Assembly (NCBI GenBank): GCA_003024985.2
Contig: PXIH01S0002235.1
Source: Euperipatoides rowelli
Taxonomy: Eukaryota; Onychophora; Udeonychophora; Euonychophora; Peripatopsidae
Length of the DNA stretch: 17,450 bases
Strand: one strand, 5' to 3'
The position numbers and the translations under genes were made by a program. The notes beneath the pieces are model-generated. The model did not search any database, was not told the origin of the DNA, and saw only the letters and a list, made by a program, of their open reading frames with translations. Shown here piece by piece: positions 1 to 12,200 of the stretch. Position 1 is the first letter of the stretch; the number at the start of each line of letters is the position of its first letter.

Positions 1-77
1 TAATAATAATAAGAAAATTCATTGCCTAATTCTAAAATAACAAGATTTTGTCTTTAATGATTAGTTAAAATATTTAC

Positions 78-240
78 AAGATTTTCCTGCCACTTCAACT
101 TCTTTAGTTACCATATCCCATTCAGTGCCATTTAAAACACATTCTGATTGGTTTTCTTTGATGTGGCTACACACTCTTTTGACCAAACTTTTACCTTCAT
201 CTATTCCTATAGCTGTATCATCTATTACCGTCTTATCAAT
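78..240 (-). CDS. SLC34A: SLC34 exon 5 of 5: large extracellular loop
   Basis: The exon follows a TTTTTTTTAG acceptor at 242-241, starts in phase 0 with [16 protein letters not shown], and probably ends at T|GTAAAT after base 78 (phase 1). IDKTVI aligns with LDESVI of human SLC34A2, the start of the large extracellular loop. The loop carries cysteines (KRVCS and QSEC) and two N-glycosylation sequons, NQS and NGT. Vertebrate relatives are glycosylated here and have a loop disulfide. The split T plus the next exon would restore the family's conserved KC. Without splicing the frame runs into TAA at about 63-61, so the intron is required. The donor is inferred, so this 3' end is less certain than the others. 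Confidence 0.78.
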
Positions 241-3200
241 CTAAAAAAAATAATGTTTACAGCATATTGTAAAAAATATTTTTTTTTTTAGAATTTTTAT
301 CATAATGTCCAAGTTAAAATTTTCATAATAAAAAGCAAACAATAAATTAATAAAGTTTTTTAAAAAATACTTTTTTTAATTTTATATAGTAGTTGATTAC
401 TAAATATTAGTTTGATCGTAACTGGGGAGAAGTAAAGTATGTGTACAAAATAAGGCCCAGGCCCCAAATAAGGCCCTTTGATAAAAAAAACAACAACATT
501 GGAATGCTTAATTTAACCATAAGAGGACAAAATGACGAATGACGAATTGGTGGCTTCTCCTTCAATCCGGAGTCACTCCTCTCCTCACTCCAAGAGAAAA
601 GAGGAATGTTAGCCACTACATATTCAAAAACACCCGCCTCTCCCACTCAACCACAGCCCCTTAACCCAACCCAACCAACTCCCTCCCCCTTTAAACCCCA
701 GCCATCTCACCAACCTCTCCTCCTCCCCTTCATCCCCCTCCCCCCCTCCTCGCCATACATTCATCCTCACATCATCCAAACCCACACAACTCATTAAAAC
801 ATGCCTCACATTCTCTCCCTCCTCCCCACNAAAAAAATCAATACAGTAAATATATAAACCTGTCCCTCTGAATCTGTGGAATGCACCCCCAGATGAAATT
901 GTCTGAAAGAAACACATGCTGTATGTTATAATGATTTAATAAAATATAATTATTATTAAATTCATTTATAATATGTTTATTGTAGCAGGAGGAGAGTGAG
1001 ATCATGAATTGTCTTGCTGAGAATAATATTAAAGTAAAGTAAAAATGCTGCTGCTGGTTTAAAAATTTCTGTTTAGTTTATTTACACATTAAAACTGAGA
1101 TTACAATAAAAAGCCCCATGGCAGGTACATATTATTGTCGGGAAGCTGGCTCCCGTCAAAGTTGTAGTTTGTTCCGAAAGCCACTTCCCCCAAAAAAAGA
1201 ATATGGTTCATATCATAAGGGAGCTAGCTCTCGTCAAAATTGTTCCAAGATCCACTCCCCTAAGTTAAGACAATTGTAATACCAAAAGTAGCAGCCTGTA
1301 TGGCAAAACAACTTACAGTTTAATTATGCAACTCGCATAATTAGTAAATTAGCATTTAGTCGCACATTCAGATCAATAGAAATGTTTATGATGTGTTTAC
1401 TAATTAAAGTAATCACATCATAAACTAAACTAAAAATATTATCTTTGGCACGAACTAATGCTTACAAATAATCTAATATAATAAAAGACAAGTTTGGTCA
1501 TTCTGTGAAGCTTTCGGCAATCTTCAGCGAGCAGAAGATGTTTTCGACTGGCTTTTAAACTATTGTAAAAAGATTTGGGGAACTAAAAATTGAGAGATTC
1601 ATTTTTAAATTAACGGGAGGTGGGCAACCAATGGGGTGGGAGTTGGAAGGGGGGAGAAGTGTTTTTTTAATCCGTCATTTTTGACGGGCTTTTAATCTAG
1701 TCTAATATAATAAAAGGCAAGTTTGGATAGAGAGATCAGTGGTTTGTGCTCATTCTGTCATGCTTGAAGAAGCGTTAGTCTGATAAACGTGCAACCAATT
1801 ACTTTAATCAATTTAATTATTATTTTTTTTCATTTTTTGAAAGCACAATTTAATTATTTTTAAACATATTTCTATCAGTCATTTATGAAGGGCTTTTAAA
1901 TCCGTCATTTTTGACAGGCTTTTATGGGTTTCGTTTTTAAACCAACAGGGGAAGTGAGCAACCAATGGGGGTGGGGTAGCATTTATTTTTCCTGTCATTT
2001 TTAACGGGTTTTTAAACTTGTATTTAATAAATAACTACTCCAAACACCTTGTCACAATATACATGTAAGGCTACAAACAGTAAACAGAAACAACAATGAA
2101 AGTGTTGAATTTCCTGACTGACTTGAATGTGAATTTGCCACATGAACCATGACATGGTTCACAGTGCTGCCAACAAGGCCAGCAAAAACGGGAACATTGT
2201 GTTCAAAAGATTGAGAATAACAGATATAAATACTACCTTATCATTTTCATAGCTCACCGTACGGGAAACATATTCTATCATCCTTATAAATACATTTCCT
2301 GATTATATAAAATTTCCTGTAGGCAAGGGCACATGGTGGGGGAGAGGGATTTTGGGTTCAAACCCCCTCCCCCCTGAAATGTTTTAATTAATAACATGTA
2401 ACCCCTTTGTATAAATGAGACCAACCCAAAATCTAAGTATTTAATATCACGTTAGCCAATTGTAATAAATTTCTATAGATTTCCTTCAAAAAAAGGTAAT
2501 TTTGGCGGGTAAAACGTAAACATAATATTTGTAATATTGTTTATTTTTCAAATTGAAATTTACTGAAATGGGTATTCAAGGATTATCTAAAGTAATTGGT
2601 GACCATACTCCAAATTCTATTAAAGAAAGTGATATATAAAAAAACCTATTTTGGCCGTAAAGTAGCCATTGATGCATCAATGAGTATCTATCGGTGGTTA
2701 ATTGCCTTGAGACAAGAAAGTTCTCTACTCTTACATATGATGCTGGAGAAACAGAAACTACAAGTCATCTGATGGGTATCTTTATCAGATTATTAGAATG
2801 GTAGAAAATGGTGTCAAACCAGTTTATGTATTGATGGGAAACCTCCAGAAATGAAATCAGGAGAGCTTTTTAATCATCAAGATGATGAGAAGAAGCCCAA
2901 AAAGACATGGATAAAGCTGTAGAGGATTGTGAGACAGAAAGTGTAAATAAATTCAGCAAACGGTTGGTTAAGGGTACCAGGCAGCACAATGAAGATTGTA
3001 AAAAAAAAAACTTCTAAAATTGATGGGGTATCCCTTACGTTGATGCACCATGTGAGGCAGAGGCACAATATGTTTCTTTTAGCAAAGCTGGTAAAGCACT
3101 GTATATGCTACAACAACTGAGGATACGGATGTACTTACTTTTGGAAGTAATATTCTCCTTCGTCACATGACATTCAGTGAAGCAAGAAAGTTACCTATTA

Positions 3201-6200
3201 GAGAAATTCATCTCAATAAAGTTTTGGATAGTCTCGGAATAAGCCATGAAGTCAAAAACCTTACCAAAAATTGTCAAACTAGCAAGCAAGGATGATTAGA
3301 TAGTTTCTTTACGGCTCGCCCTAACGATTCCACAAAATGAAAGGCGCCTGAAACTAAAGAACCACAGAAAAAAACGAAAACTGGTGGAGCAACAAAATTT
3401 AGAAAATCAAAATGTAAAAAGAGGCAAAATTCTAACGAATGATGTAAACAAATTATTATGCCTTTTTAATATAGGCTACTATAAAATAAACTTTTTTTGT
3501 TATAAAAAAGTTAATTTAATCAGATTTAGCAAATATTAGAACAAACGTCCTGTCAACCAAAAAAAAAATCTTCTCAAATCAGNAACAACCCGCCCTAGCC
3601 TGAAATAATAGTTCACTCCCTCTATCATTCCCATATAACCCTCCCTCCTCCCTAATATTTTCCTTATTTCTATATAACATATTCTTGTATTAGCATGCCA
3701 CCTGGTGGTAATTATAGAAACTCGACTGGGAAGTTTCTGATTGTCAGTCATTTATTGTTAATGAAAGAAGTAGAGCATGCAGTTCAGAGGTCAAGTCTTA
3801 TTTCATAGTTAAAACAATGGTTTAATTAATCAATAGTAAATCTAATGAATGTTTAATTGTTAGACATGAAATGAAAAAGATACTTTTATATACTTTCTAA
3901 TGCTGTTTATAGTTCTTTAATTCAGAATATTAGTATTAGTTCATAGCACTGAATATTTCTGTTCTATATCTATGATATTTGTAAAAGTAGGTTGTAACCC
4001 AATAAGGCCCATGCGAACAACCTGTTTATGGGTGGGATTGTTTAGATCATCCTGCCTATTTGTTTTTAAGAAATGCTATAATATGGTAATATGTTTTTAT
4101 ATTTGGTGGGCCTTATTTGAATATGGGTGTTCCTAATAAAGGCCCATTTGACCCATTTTGGTTTTGGTCTTTTAAGAGACATAATATTTTTTTTTAAAAA
4201 AATTCAAAACATTTCTAAGCATTCTTAAGGCTTCCAACAACACACTCAATAAAACAACTGATCTTATTAACCCATAGAAAAAAATTAGAAAAATTGCCAA
4301 CTCTTAAAGGTCAAATGNCCAACAAGGCCAGCAAAAACGGGAACATTGTGTTCAAAAGATTGAGAATAACAGATATAAATACTACCTTATCATTTTCATA
4401 GCTCACCGTACGGGAAACATATTCTATCATCCTTATAAATACATTTCCTGATTATATAAAATTTCCTGTAGGCAAGGGCACATGGTGGGGGAGGGGGGTT
4501 TAGGGGTTCAACCCCCCCCCCCCCCCCGAAATTTTTTCTTAAATCTTACCAAAAGGTAACAAAACGTCCTGTCAACCAAAAAAAGCTTCTCAAATTCGAC
4601 AAAGGAAACAAAACTTCAACCAAAAAAAAAAAGCTTCTCAAAATCAGTCTAACAAAAACATAACTTGTAAGACTGATAGCCCCCCCCCCCCAAAAAAAAA
4701 AAAAAATTCTACCATACACCCTTTTTCATACATGTAGGCATGTATGAAAATATTGAAGCTTTATTGGAAAGTATAAATAAAACATTGAAGGTGAATAATA
4801 ATAAAGGAGACATTTTGTTTAAACTTTTATCTTATACATTTAAAGTTCAAATACTGATTGAAAATTACCCATCAACAACAAGATGTTCAGAGTATGATAT
4901 GATTCAAAAAAGTCAGTCACATTCTGTTAGTTGAATGCTGGAAAAAACGTACAGCATTGATTCAGGGAAGAAAGGGGGAGGAAAGAGAAAAATAGGTGAG
5001 TGTTCGAATGGAAGGAGAGTTATCAAAACCTCCAAGTAAATGACAAAAATGAAAAATAAACTTTATCTACTTTTTGATAATATTTTTTAAAAACATAAAT
5101 GTTAATTCAGTGAAAAACTTATTACAGTAATATATATGATTATGAGACAAAATGGAGGAGTAAAGAGGGGTGAGGAAGAAGGGAATTCTGAAACAAAATT
5201 GTCCATGTAATTTTAATTTTCAACTAATAGCCTATACAAATAACAAAGCAATATTAAAAATAAACTAATAATTATACCCCACAGCTATCAGCACCCCACT
5301 ACCAGAAATCTAACCAGCAGTTATCCTACACACAGAATTCCCACCATCTAAACCCCCTTTATCATCAAGTATACCACCAACTCTCCACAACCAGCAATTC
5401 CACAAGTAGTCCCAGCAGCACTCAAACTACCAGCAATCCAACCACAGACTGCTATCACCAGCACTCCAAACACCAGAACTACCTTCACTAGCACTCCACC
5501 ACAGCACTCTATCAGAAATCCACCACCAGCAATCCCACCACAAGAAATCCCACTGCCAATGTTCTCACCATCAGCACTTCCATGCCAACACTCCTATGAC
5601 CAGGAATTCCACTACCAGAACTCCCACCACCAGATGTTCCACCACTAGCACTACCGCCACAGCAAACCCAACAACAATATCACAACCAGAAGTTCCACCA
5701 CAAGCACTCTCACCAGCAGTGTCACCACCACCACAAGCAGTGTCACCACCACCACCAGCAGTGTCACCACCACCACCAGCAGTGTCACCACCACTACCAG
5801 CAATATACAACCTCCAGCAATATCTCCACAAGCAATCCCACCACCAGAACTCTCACTGCTAGAAATTCTACCACCAGCACTCACACCACCAGAAATCATA
5901 CTATCAGCACTCCCACCATAGCAACTAATCTATCAGCACTCCAAACACCAGAAATCCTGTCACCAGCTATCTTACCACCAGCACTCCTATGAGAATGCTG
6001 GTAGCAGTGGTGGGATAGAGGGCTGTGATATTTTTGGTGGTGAGAGCATTATTGATGAGATTTCTGGTGGTAGGAGTCCTACCACCAGAAATCTCACCAA
6101 TAATGCTCTCACCACAGAATCTCACGACCAGCAATATCACTGCCCTCTATCCCACCATTGCTACCAGCACTCTCATCAGAAATTCTACCACCAGCAATCC

Positions 6201-9200
6201 CACCACCAACACTCTCACCATTAGCACTCATACACCAGCACTCTCACCACCAGCAATCCCACCAAACAACAATTCTACCACCAGAAATCCTACCACCAGC
6301 AATACCACTACCAATTCCATGATTAGCACTCCCACCACAGCAATCTTACCATCATAAATACCAACAGAAAAATAACAGCCAACCCTCTCACCAGCAATCC
6401 CACCACCATCAATATCACCACAAGCAATCCTACCACAGCAATCCCACCACCAGAATTCCAACCACCAAAAATGCAAACACTAGCACTCCAACCACAACAA
6501 TCCTACCACTAGCACTCCCACCACCAGAAATCATACCACCAGCAATACCACAAACAGTGCTCCAATCTGCCAATCACAGCAATCTCACCACAAGAAATAC
6601 CATCACCAGCAATATCACTGCTAGAAAACCCAAACCAGCATTTCCGCCACCAGCATTCCCACCATCAGCAAACCAATCATCAGCACTCTTACCACAATAA
6701 CTCCCACCATCAGCAATCCCATCACCAGCACTCCAACCACCAGTAATCAGACCAGTACAATCCCACTACCACCCCTAGTACTATTGATTCCTTCTATGTT
6801 CTTTCAACTTACCTGGATAATAAGTTTTGTGAATGGTTTCGTCAACAAAGTTAGAAACTCTTGATCCTCTTTTTGGCTAGTTAAAGGTATCAAACTCACA
6901 ATAGCAGAGGTAATATGTAGAAGGAACCCTAATAGAAAGAAATGAGATTAGAACTGTGAATAATCTATAGAGACAATAAGTTAATTATGCCTACTTAAAT
7001 AAATATTCATTTATTTAAGTAGGCAAATAATAATAATAATAATAAATGCTTATATTTAAACAAATTCAGAAGTATAAACAACCAACACATGTTGTTTATA
7101 CTTTTAGTTTTTCTTTTCAGATTTTTACCCAATCTCAGTAAAATCCATTCTCTCCATATTTAAAATTGATTTATTATTTGGAGTTAAAAGAAAAATATGA
7201 ATGTGGATACTTTGTTATACACCTTTTGGGGGGACATTATGCAAATTGCATCTTAGTACGTTTAACGCCCTTTTTAGACATGTATCAAATTTTGAACTTC
7301 AGTTTTAAAGTTAGTACTGTATCCATAAACTGCAATAGGAATAGAACACATTACACACGTATCAAAAAAATTATCAGATTGATATCAAAATAATTACTGA
7401 GATTGGATAAACATCTGAAAAGAAAAATTAGTTTGTGTTACACTGGTTTCAACTAGTATTACATTGCATTCAGGTAGTGTTACACTGGGTTGAGCTAATG
7501 TTATATAGGATTAATCTAGATTTATATGGATTAAGCTAGTGTTAATTGAGTTAGCTAGTATAACAAAATGTTCAGCTAGTGTTACACCAGGTTCATATAG
7601 TGTTCCCTCAATATCACCTTGTGTTTACTAGGTTCAGCTTGTGTTACACTAGATTCAGTTAGTACACACTGGGTTCAACTACTGTTTCACTTGGTTCATC
7701 TAGTGTTAGACTGGGTTCAGCTAGTGTTACACTAGGTCCAGCCTGATACACAAGATTCAGTTAGTACACACTGGGTTCAACTAGTGTTTCACTTGGTTCA
7801 TCTAGTGTTACACTGGGTTTAGCTATGGTTACATGGTTTCAGCTAGTGTTACCTCAATATCATTTTGTGTTTACTAGGTTCAGCTTGTGTTACACCAGAT
7901 TCAGTTAGTACACACTTGGTTCATCTAGTGTTACACTGGGTTCATCTTGTGTTACACTAGGTCCAGCCTGATACACAAGATTCCGTTGGTACATACTGGG
8001 TTCAACTAGTGTTTCACTTGGTTCATCTAGTGTTACACTGGGTTTAGCTATGGTTACATGGTTTTCAGCTAGTGTTACACAAGGTTCAGTTGCAGTTACA
8101 TGTTTTTCAGCTAGTGTTTCACTAGGTTAAGCCTTTGTTATAAAATATTCAATTAGTACACACTGGGTTCAACTAGTGTTGCACTTGGTTCACTTAGTGT
8201 TACACTGGGTTCTGCCTGTGTTACATCAGATTCAGTTAGTGCACACAAGACGCTAGGTTCATCTAGTGTTACACTGGGTTCAGCTATGGTTACATGGTTT
8301 CAGCTAGTGTTACACTAGGTTCAGCCTGTGTTACACCACACCAGATTCAATTAGTACACACTGGGTTCAACTAGTGTTGCATTGGGTTAAGCTAGTGTTA
8401 CATGGTTTTCAGCTAGTGTTACATTAGGTTCAGCCCATGTTATTATTGGTTCAGCTATCTACTATTAATTCATTATTCTTGGATTAAAATTTATAATATT
8501 AATTTATCAATGCTTACGAGTATAACGATAAAAGAGATGCCTACCAGTTGCAACTTGAAGTGGCAATAAAATAGCACACGTAAGCCAATTGAACAGATCA
8601 TGCAGAACAGATCCAGAAAAGGCTTTACGGAACTGCTCTCTATTGGAAGCTTGTAACAAAGCGACTAATGTATTAGTTATAGAAGTCCCAATGTTGGCAC
8701 CCATGATGATATAGATGGCAGGCCTTTCTTCCAACACTGAAATAGACAAATTTGTAATTAAACAATTTTAATGTAATAATAAAATAAGATGATTCCATCA
8801 TGGATGTGTCAATCCTGGAAATAAATTTACAGGATTCACATTCAAGGCTGTAGATTAAAACAATAAAATTAAGTTGAAAAATTAGTCTCAAGGATATATA
8901 ATTGGTCCTATAGCATCACAACTAGGACCCACATGAAGGGGGAGGGTGTTGGGGCAGTAGTCCTATGGCCATGGGAGGAGGCATGTATGACCAAACTCTA
9001 TTAGAAACTATGACCAGGGTTAATGAGAGTGGGGGTGGGCATAAGCCTGGATAAGGGTCCTGTAAGCACAGCAAACTTCAACAGAACATCCATAAACAAA
9101 ATAAGCTTCCCAAATTTTCACACACAAGGTGCTCTACACATTGGACAATGGGACCACAGGTCCATGAAATGTAAACAAAACATCCATAACAACCAAAAAC

Positions 9201-12200
9201 AAAATGTTTATCAAATCTTCATCAAATTGGGCCGGATAAAAAAAAAAGCTTATCAAAAGTATGAAAGGGCCCCACTTGGACTTCCAGTCCTGGGGCCACG
9301 AAAAAATATGGAGGCCCTGATCACAACTGGCACCAATAATGTTTAAACTGGCACCAAAATATTTCATTCATCTCATAATCATATGTAAATAAACAAAATA
9401 TAAAGATAAATTATACAAATTTAAAAAAATATATATAATGAAGTTTTAATTTAACAGGATAATTTAGATTTTAGTAGGTATAACTCGGAAGATTTTCATT
9501 TCTTTTTTCAATAATTACATATCAAAGCACCAAACAAGTTTTTGGTGCTAAATTAATTCTACATTGTGGCAGCAATAAATAATTAATTTAATTTAGGTAA
9601 ACACTCTTTATATGATACTAGTTACAAAATCCATTTTGAAGATTAGGGAATAAACAAACCAGATTATGGATAAAACATTATGGCTCACCCATGACCACAC
9701 ATAGCCTGTACAGAATACAACATATCACTGGACAGATGGTGCCACATTCCTTGAATTGATTCAGATTTAAAATATCATGACCTTTCAAATACAAAGAATG
9801 GACATATATATTCTCTTAAAGGTATCCAGTGAAAACATCATTACAAAAATATTGTGGACAAACTTTCAAAAACTATAATGCAGATTGAAACCTTGCAAGG
9901 TAAACATCACTGTCAAATACATCATGGATTGATGTATCGCAAGATAAACATATCACTGCCAAAACAAAATAGGACAAAACATAACAATGTAATTGTAGCA
10001 CTTCAAAACATCACAGACCAAAAACCACAAAACATTGCACAAGGTAAATTTCATTCTCAATAACATCAAGAGACAAAAAAAACTTAAAGTAATTCATTGT
10101 CAGAAACATGACAAGGTAAACATATCACTAGTTAACATTGCAAAGTAAACATATCACTGTCAAAAACAACATGTAACAAATAGATCACAGGACAAATTGA
10201 ATGCAAACACATAAGATGTCACAAGGTAAATACATCCACATCAAAAAACATCACATGAAAAAATGAAGGTAAACACATCGCTGACAAAAACAGAGCATGA
10301 AAAAAATGAAGGTAAACCCATCGCTGACAAAAACAGAGCATGAAAAAAATGAAGGTAAATGCATCACTGACAAAAACACGTGAAGAAATTAAGGCAAACA
10401 CATCATTTACAAAAACATCATGAACAAATGTAGGTAAACATACCACTGACAAAATTATCACATGAAAAAATAAAGGTAAACCTATGACTAATAAAATCAA
10501 CATGCAGGACAAAAAAATCACAAGCAGTCCTGGCACCATGGTAATGAGGCAATGAGCACTATGATGGAAGAAACATGGATATATATGCTTGTTGTGGTTC
10601 AAGGACCAGCCACCAGCAGTCCAGACACCACAATAATGAGTCAACGAGCACTATCATGGAAAGCAAAGGAAACACTCAAACAAGCTGGGGGTTCGAGCAA
10701 TGGGGCCAAAATTTTTAAAGTTTTTTTTTTTCATAGTTTGTTCAACTCATAAAATTATCCAGAGCAGTTTTGTCTCATGAGAAGGTCCTTACTCTATAAG
10801 AGAGTTATTTTTGTAGGTATTAATTTATTTTCTCATTTCTGGACTATTATTTCCAGGCCTATCATTACCCCTCACTGGAACCAACTGGAGTGGAGTTAAT
10901 GAACTCGATATTCAGTTCAAACTATATGCTTTGAATATATATTCAGATTCATTGACTCTACGCAGTTTAGTTCCAGTGAAGGGTATTGATAGGCCTGGGA
11001 ATAGTAGTGGTAAAATGAGTAAAAATAATTAATAACTACAAAAAAAAAAAAAAACCTATAAAAGTAATAAATAAAAAATATAAATCAATAAATACAAAAA
11101 TATATATATACAGAATATGGTTATGAATAAAAAAATAAAAATACTAACAATTTATATAATTGAGCATGAATAAAATCACTGTTTAAACATAATAAAAATC
11201 TCAAAATAGCAATTACAGATACCCTTTAGTCATTAGAGGCACCACTATACAATATTTTTTTTTCAAGCAAAGTCCCATGATGCTCTCTTTTGAGAAGGAA
11301 AACCATTGTTCTTTGAAAATAAAGTTTCTTTTTGAGCTCAATTTTAAAAAAAAATCCAGAAAATTATCTCTATTATCTTTAAATACAAAGTTTAGCTTGA
11401 GTTTGAGTTGTAATAATAATAATAATAGTAAAAATAATAATAAAACAAATGATTATCCTTACCCTCTGAGTTTACCATTGTAACTATAATGGATGTAGTT
11501 GTAGATGAGCTTTGTATACACACTGTTACTAATACGCCTACCATAAGGGCAGCAAATGGATTTTCGAGTAAGAAATTATGTGAAAACATTTTTCCTGCTG
11601 TTTTTCCTAAAAAAAGAAAGATTTAGAATTCTTTTAATATGATAAATTCTTTAACATGTTTCCATTTTTTTATTGCTAATTAAGAGGAATCTGTAAGAAA
11701 GTTTATTAATTTTAGAAAATTTTGTTCTTTTATATCCATTCAAAATGGCTGAAGAATGAAGTTTCCCTTTGGGAAACTTTGGAAATGAGGATTAGGGTGA
11801 AGATGAAGATGAGGAGGAGAAAGTGGTTGAGGATCAGTGTGAGGAAGAAGATGAGGGTAAAAATAATGACAAGGACACCAATGCTAACACTAACACTGAC
11901 AATGAAGATGATGAAAATGAAGATGATTAATATGACAATGATGGTGGTGGTGATATGAAGATGAAAATGATTAAAACATGATGGTGATGAAGAAGATGAT
12001 GAGGGTGAGGAGGATGATAAAGATGATGAGGATGATGATGAAGAAAAAAGAAGCTAAAGAAAATGAATATAAATATGATAAAGAAGATAAAGATGAAGTT
12101 GATGACAATGAAGATGCTGATGCTGCTGATGATGATAAAGACAATGATAATGATGATAAGGATGATAACACTGCTGATAATGAAGATAAAGATGTAGATG

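Noticed and set aside
1672-1687. GC-rich hairpin followed by Ts as a transcription terminator
   Set aside because: The hairpin recurs at Helitron 3' ends with the proper spacing to CTAG; intrinsic terminators are not expected in this eukaryotic context.
2170-2300. Hydrophobic minus-strand stretch in the duplicated block as an SLC34 or channel exon
   Set aside because: The proper SLC34 exon for that position is at 6813-6928 with matching phases, and the frame ends in a stop. A loose resemblance to TMC-type membrane segments was too weak to call.
6025-6357. 110-codon plus-strand Thr/Ser/Asn-rich frame resembling a mucin
   Set aside because: The 15-base period keeps frames open; the frame crosses the inverted segment, and all strands give similar low-complexity products.
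5280-8455. CRISPR-like arrays
   Set aside because: The repeats are contiguous diverged units with no constant repeat separated by unique spacers, and the setting is an animal intron.
10219-10644. 141-codon minus-strand frame, Phe/Val-rich
   Set aside because: It is translated from the 45-base tandem array; the same peptide words repeat with the units.
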